A stretch of 64,000 bases of DNA from Pseudodesulfovibrio alkaliphilus (GCF_009729555.1 NZ_WODC01000006.1:1-64000), one strand, 5' to 3'; shown: positions 31,991-41,063, counted from the stretch's first letter. Notes: a model not told the origin generated them from the sequence alone. A program made the numbers and translations.

Positions 31991-34624
31991 TCAGTGCGCG
32001 TCAGCCCAATTGCGGCCAAGGCCGAGGTCCACCTTGAGGGGGACGGCGAGGGCGGCCACGGACTGCATGATGGCCTTGAGGCGTTCTCCGGCCGGGCGGA
32101 TGTTGGGTTCCGGGGCCTCGACGATGAGTTCGTCGTGGACCTGGAGGATGACGCGCCCGTTCAGGGCGGCCAGCTCCTTGTCCTTGTGGGCCGCGACCAT
32201 GGCCATCTTGATGATGTCCGCCGCCGAGCCCTGGATGACCGTGTTCACGGCCTGGCGCCTGGCCTGGGAGGCGAGCTGGTTGTTGCGCGAGTGCAGCTCG
32301 GGCAGCAGCCGACGCCGACCGGCCAGAGTGGTGACGAAGCCACGGGCCTCGGCCTCGTGAATGACCGTGTCGTAGAACGCCTTGAGGGTGGCGAGCTTGT
32401 CGAAATAGCGCTCGATGAAGCCCTTGGCCTCGTTGACCGTGATGGCCAGTTCCCGGGCCAGCTTCTGCGGCCCCATGCCGTAGATGAGGCCGAAGTTGAT
32501 GGTCTTGGCGTTGCGACGCTCGTCGGGCAGCACGTCCTGCGGCTCCTTGTCCGTGAGCAGGGCCGCGGTGCGGGTGTGGATGTCCTCGTCGTTGCGGAAG
32601 GCGTCGATGAGTGCCGGATCGCCCGAGAAGTGGGCCAGGACCCGAAGCTCGATCTGCGAGTAATCGGCCGCGGCCAGCATGGCCCCTGGTCCGGCCGTGA
32701 AGCAGGCGCGCATGCGCGGACCGTACTTGCCCCGGATGGGGATGTTCTGGAGATTGGGCCGGGAGCTGGAGAGGCGCCCGGTGGCCGTGGCCAGTTGGTT
32801 GAAATGGGTGTGCAGCCGCCCGTCGTCGCCCACCAGCTTGGGCAGGGGTTCAAGGTAGGTGGAGCGCAGCTTTTCCAGCATGCGGTATTCGAGGATGTCC
32901 TCCACGATGGGGTGCTGGCCGCGAATGGACTCCAGCACCTCGTTGGCCGTGGAGCGCTGGCCCGTGGCGGTCTTGCCGCCCGCCTTGATCTCGAGGCGGT
33001 CAAAGAGGACCGCGGCCAGTTGCTGGCTTGAGCGGATGTTGAAGGACTCGCCCGCGTGGTCGAGGATGGAGCGGGTCAGGGCGTCGAGCTGGCCGCTGAC
33101 ATCGTTGAGGAATCCGGCAAAGGCGGCGAGGTCGATCCCGATGCCCGCCTGCTCCATGGACACCAGCACCGGGATGAGCGGGATTTCCAGGTCGCGCATC
33201 AGCGGGGCGAGGTCGGCCGAGGCCACCTGTCCCCGGATGCCGTTCATGTAGGCCAGAGCTGCCAGCCCTTGGGATCGAGGATGCAGCCCCTCGGCAGCCT
33301 GGGCGAATTCGGGGCGGCCGTCCTGAAACATGGACTGGCGCAGGCGCGGCCAGGTGTAGTTGCGGGCCTCCGGGTCGAGCAGGTAGGCGGCCAGGCTGAG
33401 GTCGAACCACTGGGATGAGAGCAGATACCCCCAGGCCGGATCGGCCCGCAGCAGTTCCTGCACGCTCGGCGTGGCGAGCACGGACGCATGTTCCAGGGCG
33501 AGGGCCAGGGCGTCGGCCGGGCCTGTGTAACGATACTCATGCCCTTCGACCCCCACAAAGAAGGCGTCATTTTCAAAGACAAGCCCCACTTCCTCACCGG
33601 CCAGGGTGGGCAGGTCGTCCGTTCTGGCCACCTCGGTCACGGGCGGTTCGTCGTCCTGCTTGGGGGCGGCGGCTGGCGAGCCGAAGAGTGAGAACTGGTC
33701 CCTTGGTGCGGGCGCGGCCACCTGAGGCGGTGTGCCCGTCTTGCCGGGCCTCCGGGGCAGGTCGCGCTTGAGGCCCCGCAACTCGTACTCGTCGAGGAAG
33801 TCGTGCAGCCCGTCCAGATCCATGGGCTCCAGGGCGAAGTGGCCCAGAGGGAAGTCGCAGCAATCGGGCTTCATGCGCGTCAGTTGGCGGTAGAGAAAGA
33901 CGTTCTCAAGTTCGGGTTCGACCTTTTCGCGCAGCTTCTCGGGCAGGGCGGCGCAGTTGTCGCGCAGGGCCTCCAGGGTGGGGCAGATCGCCATGATCTT
34001 GCGGGCCGTGACCGGGCCGACCTTGGGGATGCCCGGAATGTTGTCCGCCGAGTCGCCGATGATGGCCTGGAAATCGGGCCACTGGGCTGGCTCGAGCCCC
34101 TCCTCCTCGCGAAAGCTCTCAAGGGTGATGATTTTATCCGCCTTGCCCGCCTGGTTGAGTAGGACCACATTGCGGTCCAGGCATTGCTTGAGGTCCTTGT
34201 CCGAGGCCACGATGACCACGGGCCGTTCCTGCTTGTACTTGTGGGCCAGTGAGCAGATGCAGTCGTCCGCCTCCACGCCGTCGGAGACGATGAGCCGGAC
34301 GCCAAGCAGTTCCACGCCCCGGCGCACCGGCTCGATCTGCTGGGCCAGGGGTTCGGGCATGGCCGGGCGCTGGGCCTTGTAGCGCTCGTAGAGCTGGTGG
34401 CGGAAGGTCGGCCCCTTGCCGTCCATGATGAAGCCCACATGGCCGGGGTTCTCGTCGCGCAGCAGGTTCATGAGCACGCGCAGGGTGGTGTTGATGGCGT
34501 TGGTGGGGAACCCGTCGGCCCGCTTGAGATCGGCGCGGGCGTAGAAGGCGCGGTAGAAGAGGGCCGTGCCGTCGATGAGATAGACGGGATCGGCGTTAAA
34601 GGGCAGGCGTTCCTTGAGGGACAT
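31991..34624 (-). CDS. polA: DNA polymerase I
   Basis: The 877-residue protein has the N-terminal 5'-nuclease domain (YLIDGTALFYRAFY; SDGVEADDCI; PGIPKVGPVTARKI), a central region where the 3'-5' exonuclease domain would be, and the polymerase domain with motif A AADYSQIELRVLAHFSGD, the O-helix RRNAKTINFGLIYGMG and motif C QVHDELIVEAP. In the central domain (about 310-470) the exonuclease carboxylates are missing: the DTET position reads VGLVFENDAFFVGV and later motifs are degenerate, so proofreading is probably absent, as in several other bacterial Pol I proteins. It functions in replication gap filling and repair. It lies 81 bases downstream of the DHH gene. Confidence 0.96.
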   Translation of the reverse strand: MSLKERLPFNADPVYLIDGTALFYRAFYARADLKRADGFPTNAINTTLRVLMNLLRDENPGHVGFIMDGKGPTFRHQLYERYKAQRPAMPEPLAQQIEPVRRGVELLGVRLIVSDGVEADDCICSLAHKYKQERPVVIVASDKDLKQCLDRNVVLLNQAGKADKIITLESFREEEGLEPAQWPDFQAIIGDSADNIPGIPKVGPVTARKIMAICPTLEALRDNCAALPEKLREKVEPELENVFLYRQLTRMKPDCCDFPLGHFALEPMDLDGLHDFLDEYELRGLKRDLPRRPGKTGTPPQVAAPAPRDQFSLFGSPAAAPKQDDEPPVTEVARTDDLPTLAGEEVGLVFENDAFFVGVEGHEYRYTGPADALALALEHASVLATPSVQELLRADPAWGYLLSSQWFDLSLAAYLLDPEARNYTWPRLRQSMFQDGRPEFAQAAEGLHPRSQGLAALAYMNGIRGQVASADLAPLMRDLEIPLIPVLVSMEQAGIGIDLAAFAGFLNDVSGQLDALTRSILDHAGESFNIRSSQQLAAVLFDRLEIKAGGKTATGQRSTANEVLESIRGQHPIVEDILEYRMLEKLRSTYLEPLPKLVGDDGRLHTHFNQLATATGRLSSSRPNLQNIPIRGKYGPRMRACFTAGPGAMLAAADYSQIELRVLAHFSGDPALIDAFRNDEDIHTRTAALLTDKEPQDVLPDERRNAKTINFGLIYGMGPQKLARELAITVNEAKGFIERYFDKLATLKAFYDTVIHEAEARGFVTTLAGRRRLLPELHSRNNQLASQARRQAVNTVIQGSAADIIKMAMVAAHKDKELAALNGRVILQVHDELIVEAPEPNIRPAGERLKAIMQSVAALAVPLKVDLGLGRNWADAH

Positions 34625-34705
34625 GGCAGTGTCTCGGCGTGTTGGCGGCCGGGCGGCCGTTTTGGATGAAGAGGCGCGGCGTACCCCGGAGGTCGCCGCG
34701 CTCGG

Positions 34706-35701
34706 TCACAGCCGATGAATGGCCGATTTCTTGCCCTGGCCCAGCCGCTTGAGCATGAATATTTCCGGGTCCTCGCCGTCCAGGGCGGCGATGTCCACCT
34801 CGGCGCGGGCGGCCTGGGCGTGGCCCCCGGCGCTGCCCAGCCCGTTCATGATGGATTGGGCCATCTTGCCCATGTCGCGGCGCAGGCCGTCGCCGCGCAG
34901 GATGCACACCAGCTTGTCGTCTGCCACGCCCGAAACCACCACCCAGGGCACGTTGTGGACCCGGGTGAAGAAGTCGGTGACGATGACCAGGATGTCGGGA
35001 TTGTCCACGGTGCCGCAGTGGGCGAAGAGGCCGTGCCCGATGCGGCGCAGATTGTAGAAGGCCCGTGAAAAGTAGCGCATCCAGTCCAGGTGGAACTCGC
35101 TGCGGCTGATGCGGTTGAGCAGCTTGGAGTCCGAGAATTTGTTGAGATACTTGAAGGCGGACATGTCCGCGTCGATGAACTCGCGCTCAAAGGTGCGCGT
35201 GTCGCAGCGGATGCCGTACATCAGGGCGGTGGCCAGCAGCTTTCCGGGCCTGATCTTCATGCTGTAAAGATACTCGGTCATCATGGTGCAGACGGCGCCG
35301 TACTTGGGCCGGATGTCCACGAAAGGGGCCTCGACCGGGTTTTCCTTCATCACAGGATGATGGTCGATGACCATGGAGAAGTCGTAGGGGGCGAACTCCG
35401 GGCTGTGGTGGGGCTGGGAATCCACCAGGGCGAACCTGTCGTACTGGGCGGCAAGGTTGGGGATGAGTTTTCTGGTGGGGATGCGCAGGTAGCGGATCAT
35501 GGAGAGGTTGTCTGGCCGTTTGATCTCGTTGATCTGGGCGATGCCGACGGTCTTGACCTTGCGGGCCATGATGCGCCGCAGCGCCAGCGCGGAGCCCAAG
35601 GCGTCCGGGTCGGCATTAATGATGATCAGCCAGTTCTCGTCCTTGTTGAAGAGACGGAGCATCTGCTCCACCTGTTCGTCCATCTGTCTGAAGAGTGCCA
35701 C
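34706..35701 (-). CDS. DHH-family phosphoesterase (NrnA/RecJ-like)
   Basis: The 331-residue protein has the DHH domain motifs NADPDALGSALAL, DSQPHHSP and VIDHHPVM, and the DHHA1 motif GSAGGHAQAARAEV near the C-terminus. This is the layout of short-oligonucleotide exonucleases/pAp phosphatases (NrnA-like), although a cyclic dinucleotide phosphodiesterase activity is also possible. An unusual helical extension of about 25 residues lies at the N-terminus (FRQMDEQVEQMLRLFNKD). It starts three bases after the cobU-like gene stop and is likely co-transcribed with it and polA; nucleotide salvage and DNA repair would be the common theme. Confidence 0.9.
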   Translation of the reverse strand: MALFRQMDEQVEQMLRLFNKDENWLIIINADPDALGSALALRRIMARKVKTVGIAQINEIKRPDNLSMIRYLRIPTRKLIPNLAAQYDRFALVDSQPHHSPEFAPYDFSMVIDHHPVMKENPVEAPFVDIRPKYGAVCTMMTEYLYSMKIRPGKLLATALMYGIRCDTRTFEREFIDADMSAFKYLNKFSDSKLLNRISRSEFHLDWMRYFSRAFYNLRRIGHGLFAHCGTVDNPDILVIVTDFFTRVHNVPWVVVSGVADDKLVCILRGDGLRRDMGKMAQSIMNGLGSAGGHAQAARAEVDIAALDGEDPEIFMLKRLGQGKKSAIHRL

Positions 35702-35704
35702 GAC

Positions 35705-36214
35705 CTATCCCTGTTTCAGGGTTAACGGCAACCCGGCCGCCACCAGGAAGACCCGGTCGGCAACACTGGCCACGCTCTGGTTGAGTGCGCCAAGGCTCCG
35801 TATGAACGCCCGGACTTCGCTGCCTGCGGGCAGAGGGCCGAGCCCGGCCTCGCAAGAGACCAGCACCAGTTTACTATTGTTCCAGTTCTTGAGAACTTCC
35901 ATGAATTCCTGGATTTTTTCTCTTTCTCTTCCTGCCTCACGGCAGGCGAAGAGCCAGTAGTCCAGGCTGTCCACCACCACGGTCGGAAAGATCAATTTAG
36001 CCTGTCCGAGCCGCCGAGGCAACCCTGTGTCCACCTCGGCCACCTCCAGTGCGGGACCGCGGCTTTGGCGGTGGAGCCGGATCTGCTCGCGAAATTCGAG
36101 ATCGCGGGCCTTGCCGGTAGCCACAAACAGGGTCGGTTGCGGCTCGTTGGCAGCCAGACCGAGCGCAAAATCGGATTTTCCTGATTTGTTGCCGCCAAGG
36201 ACCAGGGTTATCAT
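35705..36214 (-). CDS. cobU: Adenosylcobinamide kinase/adenosylcobinamide-phosphate guanylyltransferase
   Basis: The 169-residue protein begins MITLVLGGNKSGKSDFALGL (Walker A GGNKSGKS), continues FVATGKARDLEFREQIRLHR with the conserved His of the guanylylation site, VVVDSLDYWLFA (Walker B) and a C-terminal SLGALNQSVASVADRVFLVAAGLPLTLK like other CobU proteins. It activates cobinamide for attachment of the lower base of vitamin B12. The start at 36214-36212 is chosen over an upstream Met because of the GGAGG site at the right distance. Its start overlaps the stop of the CbiR gene (ATGA), supporting a shared cobamide pathway. Confidence 0.9.
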   Translation of the reverse strand: MITLVLGGNKSGKSDFALGLAANEPQPTLFVATGKARDLEFREQIRLHRQSRGPALEVAEVDTGLPRRLGQAKLIFPTVVVDSLDYWLFACREAGREREKIQEFMEVLKNWNNSKLVLVSCEAGLGPLPAGSEVRAFIRSLGALNQSVASVADRVFLVAAGLPLTLKQG

Positions 36215-37014
36215 TTTTCCGCCTCCCTGGGTGCCAGCCAAGTTTCAAGCAGGGCAGTGGACTCGAAGAGGCCGGTCTTGTCAAACACTTCCAGTGTCAC
36301 GGTGCGGCCCTTGAATCGGTCGCACAGGCGGGTGAGGAGCGTTCGGCCGGTTTCGTCGAGCCGGGTAAGGGGGAGGTGGCGGCCGTCCGGTCCCGGGGCG
36401 CAGACATGGAGCATGCGCGTGGCCTCCCAGACACCGGGCAGATCAAGAATCGCGTGCTGGCCATAGGCCAGGATATGTCCAAGGTCGAGACAGGCCGAGA
36501 AGCCCTCGGCCCGGGCCTCGGCCCATAGGGCGCACAGGTCGGATTCGGCCACGTTTTCGAGCAGCACGTCGGCCGGATCAATGCCGTGTCGGCGCAGATG
36601 ACCGGCCAGAGGGGGCAGCAGACCGGGCGCGGCGGGCGGGTGCAGCACCCAAGCCCAGGGGCGCAGGAAGGCCGTCTTGTCCATGAGTCGGGAGACGACC
36701 GAGCAGACGGCGTCAATGCCATGCTCCCAAGGCAGGTCCAGGGGCAGGTGGACATGCCAGTCCACGGACAGCCGGGCCAGATCGGGCGGCAGATCGGCCT
36801 CGGTGTAGGCGAGGCATGCCTCGGACTCGAAGAGGAGCAGGCTGATCTCGGCATAGTGGTCAGCCAGGAACCGGGCGTTTTCGGCCGCCCCGGCCGGGAT
36901 GACGAAGGAGGGCGCGGCCAGGGAAAAGGGGAGCGCGGGTGCGCCATGGGACCGTCGCCAGGGGGCGGTTTTTTCCGCCACGGGATTGGCTGGGTTGTCG
37001 AAGTCTCCGGTCAT
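36211..37014 (-). CDS. cbiR: Cobamide remodeling phosphodiesterase CbiR-like protein
   Basis: The 267-residue protein is a TIM-barrel of the AP endonuclease 2/xylose isomerase superfamily. It has FSLAAPSFVIPAGAAENARFL, ISLLLFESEACLAYTEADLP, DWHVHLPLDLPWEHG, VLLENVAESDL and ACLDLGHILAYGQH, the last two carrying the metal-binding Glu/Asp/His positions. This resembles CbiR, which cleaves the lower-ligand phosphodiester of cobamides so they can be rebuilt; the partner here is CobU, the enzyme needed to rebuild. Start at 37014-37012, after an AGGGGA site; an upstream in-frame Met at 37128 would add 38 residues without support. Family assignment comes from memory of the CbiR sequence pattern. Confidence 0.78.
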   Translation of the reverse strand: MTGDFDNPANPVAEKTAPWRRSHGAPALPFSLAAPSFVIPAGAAENARFLADHYAEISLLLFESEACLAYTEADLPPDLARLSVDWHVHLPLDLPWEHGIDAVCSVVSRLMDKTAFLRPWAWVLHPPAAPGLLPPLAGHLRRHGIDPADVLLENVAESDLCALWAEARAEGFSACLDLGHILAYGQHAILDLPGVWEATRMLHVCAPGPDGRHLPLTRLDETGRTLLTRLCDRFKGRTVTLEVFDKTGLFESTALLETWLAPREAEK

Positions 37015-37090
37015 GGCTGGATTATCCCCTGCGGGCATGGGGTTTGCAATATTGGCAGCGGATGGAACCGCCAAGCCGGGGGATGTGCCC

Positions 37091-37264
37091 ATGAAACCGT
37101 TTCGCCTGTTTTGCCAACATGTCTTCAATCCGCTTCATGTCTTTTGCCGTCTGCGTCAGGCCGGGGTGTCGCCCGTGGTGGCCCGGGGAATCTGCCGCGT
37201 CTACGAGCGAGGAGTGTATCGCCTCATTTTTCGGGGGATTGCGACGGTCCGGTCCGGCGCCTGA
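37091..37264 (+). CDS. Small hypothetical protein, 57 aa
   Basis: The frame encodes MKPFRLFCQHVFNPLHVFCR followed by LRQAGVSPVVARGICRVYERGVYRLIF and a short tail. The 'NPLHVFCRLR..G......A..IC..YER..YR.IF' arrangement is a pattern I associate with small conserved proteins of sulfate reducers, function unknown. It has mixed amphipathic helices, two or three Cys and no membrane segment. A GGGGGA site precedes the ATG, giving some support for translation. It is divergent from cbiR, with 76 bases between the starts, and lies against the end of the PHP-UvrD gene. Confidence 0.55.
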   Translation: MKPFRLFCQHVFNPLHVFCRLRQAGVSPVVARGICRVYERGVYRLIFRGIATVRSGA

Positions 37265-37321
37265 GGCGGGCTGAGGACCGCCGCGCCAAAAGGGCGGGCT
37301 CCATGCGCCCGGGTCGGCCGG

Positions 37322-40300
37322 CTAGTCGAGCAGACCGAGTTGTTTTTCCTTGGTCACTTTTTTGGCGGCCAGCACGGTGCGGAACATCCTGTCCTCGGGA
37401 AGCTCCCGCAGATAGCGCGAGGGCGGGAGCGAGAGCGTCCGGCCATAGAGCTGGCGTCTGGCCGCCCGGCTGATGAAGAGCTGGCGTCTGGCCCGGGTCA
37501 TGCCAACGTACATCAGGCGGCGTTCCTCGGGAAAGCGCTGGCCACGGCCAGGGGTGAGGGTGATCTTGGCCGTGAGCAGGTCCATGCCCGCAAAGGGCAG
37601 GATGCCCTCTTCGCAGGCAGGCAGGAACACGGCCTCGAACTCCAGCCCCTTGGCTGCATGCAGGGTCATGATCTGGACTTTTTCGGCCGAGCGGCGGACC
37701 TGTTCCAGCTCGCTCTGGAGGCTGACCCAGTTGACCAGCGCCTGCCAGCCGCCGCGTGACTCGAATTCCTGCTTCAGTTCCTTGAACTGGCGGCTTTCCC
37801 AGAAAAACTGATCAAAGGGCGGGGTGTCGTTCAGGTAGGCGGCCAGCCCCACCGGCCCCTTGGCCAGGATGTGGTCCGGCACTTCCACGGAGACATCCGG
37901 CGTTTCGTCTTCGGAATCATCCGCGCCAACGTGCGCCGCAAGGTCGGCTGTGACCGACGGGGAGCCTTCCCCGGTGCCCAGGCTCATGCCCAGGAAGCGT
38001 TCGGCGGCGCGCAGAATGGCGGCCACCCGAGGTTCCTGCCAGAATCCTTCCAATTCAGGGGTGGAGCAGGGGATGCCCGCCCGCTTGAGGTTCTTCTGGA
38101 TGACCGGGATGAGCGCCTTGAAGCGGACCAGCACCGCGATGTCGCCTGGCGCCAGTCCGCCCTGCTCCCCGGCGTCGGCCATGGAGTGGCTGGTGGCACC
38201 GATGAGCGCCCTGATGCGGTCGCTGATCCAGGTGGCTTCGCGGATGTCGTCCGGTGCCTCGAAGAGGTGGATGGAGGCGCTTATGTCTGCCTTGGCGTTT
38301 AGCCGGGGCGAGTCCGGGAAGAGCGCTCCGGCGCAGTCGAGAATCTTTTGTCCCGAGCGGTAGTTTTCGGCCAGGGTGATGGTTTTGATGTCGGGCCACA
38401 GCTCGGTCAGTCGCTGCTCCACGTCACCCGTGGCACCCCGGAAGCCGTAGATGGACTGGTTGGGGTCGCCGATGAGAAAGACCCCCTGGCCCGTGGGCCC
38501 GGCAATGCCCCGGATCACGGCCAGTTGCAGGGGGGTGAGGTCCTGCACCTCGTCCACCAGCACATGCGTGTAGGGCAGGCGGAAGGTGGGTGCGCCCACC
38601 TGCTCGAGCATGAATTCCAGCAGGTCGGTGTAGTCCACAAGATCCCAGTAGTTTTTCTGGTTGCCGTAGTTGATGTGCGCTTGGGACATGTCGGCGGGAA
38701 GATCGGCCAGCCGCTCGCGTCCGAGGTTGTATTTGGTCCAGTAATGGTCGAGGTTTTTGCCCGCAAAGGCGGGGTTGACTTCGGCGAAGAGTTTCTTGGC
38801 TGCGGTTTCGGGCAGGATGATGGGGGTTTCGCTGTAGGCGTGTTTCCAGTAGTCGAAGCACAGCCCGTGCAGGGTGCCTGCCTGGGGCGGCTCGGTGCTC
38901 TCGGGACGCAGCGCCTTGAGCCGGTCGCGCAGTTCCTGGGCGGCGCGGCGGGTGAACGTCAGGGCCAGGATACGCCTGGCAGGGACCCCCTCGTCCAGGA
39001 GCCGGGCAACCCGGCCCATGAGCGTGTGGGTCTTTCCCGTTCCCGGTCCGGCCAGCACCAGCACGGGGCCTGGGCCGGCGTCGATGGCCGCCCGCTGGGC
39101 CGCGTTGGGTGCGGCGGGCCTTGGATCGCTTGGGGCCGCCAGGGGTTTGCAGGCCGGTTCCTGTGGTGTGGCCGCGCCCTTGGCCCTGGACGTGTCCACG
39201 GCGACGAGGGTGCCGCCGTGCTTGATCTGGGCGCGTTCCTTGTCCGTGAACACGCGGATGACGCCGAACTCGCCGTCAAAGCCCGCCTTGCGGATGACGT
39301 TGCCCTCGCGCATGCGTTTCAAGGCTTCGCCCAGGTGGCAGGAATGGCGCGACAGGTCCTCGGGCGGGACGCGCTGGAGGATGTCCAGCTCGTTGCCGAA
39401 ATCGCGGATGAGGCGCATGTAGAGGGCAGTGACCTTCTTCGAGCCCGGGCCGGTTCCCACCACCTCGGAGAGCACCTCGCGCAGGGGGATGAGGGAGACG
39501 AAGTCGGGCGCTCCCTGGGGCTTGACCGCTTCCTCGCGGTCGGCCAGCTCAAGCACCCGGTTGTATACGCCGATGGTGACAGGCTTGCCGCAAACCGGGC
39601 AGATGCCGCCTCGCGCCATGGTCTCGTGGGGGTCCATGACAACCCCGCATTTGCGGTGGCCGTCCATGTGGTACTTGCCTTCCTCGGGGAAGAACTCCAC
39701 GGTTCCCAGAAATTTGTGTCCCAGCCCTTCGCCGCGCAGGGCGCGGTAGATGCCCTCGTAGGACATTTCGCCGCGAAAGAGGTTCAGCTCCCGCCCCAGC
39801 TTCTCGCCCGAGTGGGCGTCGGAGTTGGAGATGAGCTTGATGCGGTCCAGTTCGCTCCAGGTCCAGTTCATCTCCGGGTCAGAGGAGAGGCCGGTTTCCA
39901 TGGCAAAGACTTCGGGCGCGTATTCGCCGAAGCACTCGCGGATGGAATCGAACCCTGATTTGGAGCCGAAGAGGGAGAACCACGGGGTCCAGATGTGGGC
40001 TGGAACCAGAAACGCCTGGGGGTGGCACTCAAGGACCATGTCAATGAGATTGCGGCAGTCCAGACCGAGGATGGGGCGGCCGTCCGAAGCGAGGTTGCCC
40101 ACCTGCGCCAGACGCTGGTTGAAGCGCTTGGCCGCGGCGAGATCAGGCATGTAGACAAGGTTGTGGACCTTGCGCACCTTGCCGCCGCGCTTGTAGATGG
40201 AGCTGATCTCCGCCTGGAGCATGAACCGGACCCGGCCGGGGATGGCCCCCTCGAACTCCGGTATTTCCGTTTCCAGCCCCTGGGGGGTTTTGAGGGTGAA

Positions 40301-40492
40301 GAGTCCCTGGCCGCTGTCCTGGAGCTGTTCCTCGATCTCGGCCAGCCATTCGGGGTGGGTGAAGTCGCCCGTGCCAAGCACCGAGATGCCCTTGAGGCGG
40401 CCCCAGGCGGCCAGATTCCTGACGGTCAGGTTACGGCTGGTGGCCCGGGAAAAACGGGAGTGGACATGCAGGTCAGCGGTGAATCGTTCCAT
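37322..40492 (-). CDS. PHP (endonuclease Q-like) phosphoesterase fused to UvrD-type helicase, 1056 aa
   Basis: Residues 1 to about 420 form a PHP domain of COG1379 type: DLHVHSRFS at 7-15, LGTGDFTHPEW, a HRKCGV...CPVCG zinc-binding region and several HN/D metal residues. This resembles archaeal endonuclease Q, which cuts DNA 5' to deaminated bases. After a linker the protein carries a complete superfamily 1A helicase: Walker A GPGTGKTHT (about 480-488), LVDEVQDL, GDPNQSIYGFRGA, and YVGMTRARRQLFISRAA. Start at the MERF position with the conserved PHP motif at its N-terminus; the weak ribosome site makes it somewhat uncertain. Predicted role: unwinding linked to incision of damaged DNA. Single gene, divergent from the marR-type gene. 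Confidence 0.88.
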   Translation of the reverse strand: MERFTADLHVHSRFSRATSRNLTVRNLAAWGRLKGISVLGTGDFTHPEWLAEIEEQLQDSGQGLFTLKTPQGLETEIPEFEGAIPGRVRFMLQAEISSIYKRGGKVRKVHNLVYMPDLAAAKRFNQRLAQVGNLASDGRPILGLDCRNLIDMVLECHPQAFLVPAHIWTPWFSLFGSKSGFDSIRECFGEYAPEVFAMETGLSSDPEMNWTWSELDRIKLISNSDAHSGEKLGRELNLFRGEMSYEGIYRALRGEGLGHKFLGTVEFFPEEGKYHMDGHRKCGVVMDPHETMARGGICPVCGKPVTIGVYNRVLELADREEAVKPQGAPDFVSLIPLREVLSEVVGTGPGSKKVTALYMRLIRDFGNELDILQRVPPEDLSRHSCHLGEALKRMREGNVIRKAGFDGEFGVIRVFTDKERAQIKHGGTLVAVDTSRAKGAATPQEPACKPLAAPSDPRPAAPNAAQRAAIDAGPGPVLVLAGPGTGKTHTLMGRVARLLDEGVPARRILALTFTRRAAQELRDRLKALRPESTEPPQAGTLHGLCFDYWKHAYSETPIILPETAAKKLFAEVNPAFAGKNLDHYWTKYNLGRERLADLPADMSQAHINYGNQKNYWDLVDYTDLLEFMLEQVGAPTFRLPYTHVLVDEVQDLTPLQLAVIRGIAGPTGQGVFLIGDPNQSIYGFRGATGDVEQRLTELWPDIKTITLAENYRSGQKILDCAGALFPDSPRLNAKADISASIHLFEAPDDIREATWISDRIRALIGATSHSMADAGEQGGLAPGDIAVLVRFKALIPVIQKNLKRAGIPCSTPELEGFWQEPRVAAILRAAERFLGMSLGTGEGSPSVTADLAAHVGADDSEDETPDVSVEVPDHILAKGPVGLAAYLNDTPPFDQFFWESRQFKELKQEFESRGGWQALVNWVSLQSELEQVRRSAEKVQIMTLHAAKGLEFEAVFLPACEEGILPFAGMDLLTAKITLTPGRGQRFPEERRLMYVGMTRARRQLFISRAARRQLYGRTLSLPPSRYLRELPEDRMFRTVLAAKKVTKEKQLGLLD

Positions 40493-40550
40493 GGGCGGAC
40501 AGTAAAGCCATACGCCCGTTATTGCAACCCGCCGACCTTGGAAAAACCGA

Positions 40551-40578
40551 TTGACCGCAACCTTTGTTGCATATACAA
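40551..40578 (+). promoter_or_regulatory. Promoter and predicted MarR operator of the efflux operon
   Basis: A -35-like TTGACC at 40551-40556 and a -10-like TATACA at 40572-40577 frame a short palindrome, TTGCATATACAA, at 40567-40578. This fits the usual MarR-family operator shape (TTG-N6-CAA). It overlaps the -10 element, so binding of the regulator would block its own operon. This is a sequence inference. Confidence 0.55.
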
Positions 40579-40586
40579 CCGTCACC

Positions 40587-41063
40587 ATGTCAACCGATCG
40601 ACTGAATCCGAGGGATTCGCTGGGCTTTCTCTCCTGGAAGGTTTCGCGTCTGCTGACCAATTGTCTGGCGGCAAGGTTTGCGGCCGAGGGTATCAAGATC
40701 ACGGTGGAGCAGTGGCGGGCGCTTTTGCCTCTGTACAAGTTCGACGGCCTGAGCCAGGGGCAGCTGTGTGTTGTCCTCTCTCAGGAAAAGACCGGGGTGA
40801 GCCGCTTGCTGGCCGCGCTGGAGCGGAGCGGATTGTTGCGTCGTCAGACCGGCGATGGCGACCGCAGGGTCAAGCACATCTTTATTACGGACGCCGGTCG
40901 CACTCTGGTGGACAGGACCATTCCCCTGGCCCTGGAGAGTTCCCGGGTGTGCTGCGCCCACATTCCGGATGAAGATCTCGACCAATGCAAGCGGGTGCTC
41001 TGGAGAGTTCTCGAACCATGGTTGGGCGAGGACTGTCTGACGCTTGAGGCGGGCCGGCCATGA
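40587..41063 (+). CDS. MarR-family transcriptional regulator
   Basis: The 158-residue protein has a MarR winged helix: KITVEQWRALLPLYKFDGLSQGQLCVVL, then EKTGVSRLLAALERSGLLRR, then GDRRVKHIFITDAGR, the wing. MarR proteins usually repress efflux pumps until a small aromatic or lipophilic compound binds. It heads a four-gene unit: it overlaps the following membrane gene (ATGA at 41060-41063), which is followed by adaptor and RND pump genes. Start at 40587; the AUG at 40551 is upstream of the predicted -10 element. Confidence 0.9.
   Translation: MSTDRLNPRDSLGFLSWKVSRLLTNCLAARFAAEGIKITVEQWRALLPLYKFDGLSQGQLCVVLSQEKTGVSRLLAALERSGLLRRQTGDGDRRVKHIFITDAGRTLVDRTIPLALESSRVCCAHIPDEDLDQCKRVLWRVLEPWLGEDCLTLEAGRP

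Noticed and set aside
36211-37090. Cobalamin riboswitch expected upstream of the CbiR/CobU genes
   Set aside because: The 76 bases between the divergent start codons are too short and show no B12-box-like pattern.
37015-37128. Upstream Met at 37128 as the CbiR start
   Set aside because: The extra 38 residues have no ribosome site and overlap the divergent small gene's leader; the start at 37014 has an AGGGGA site.
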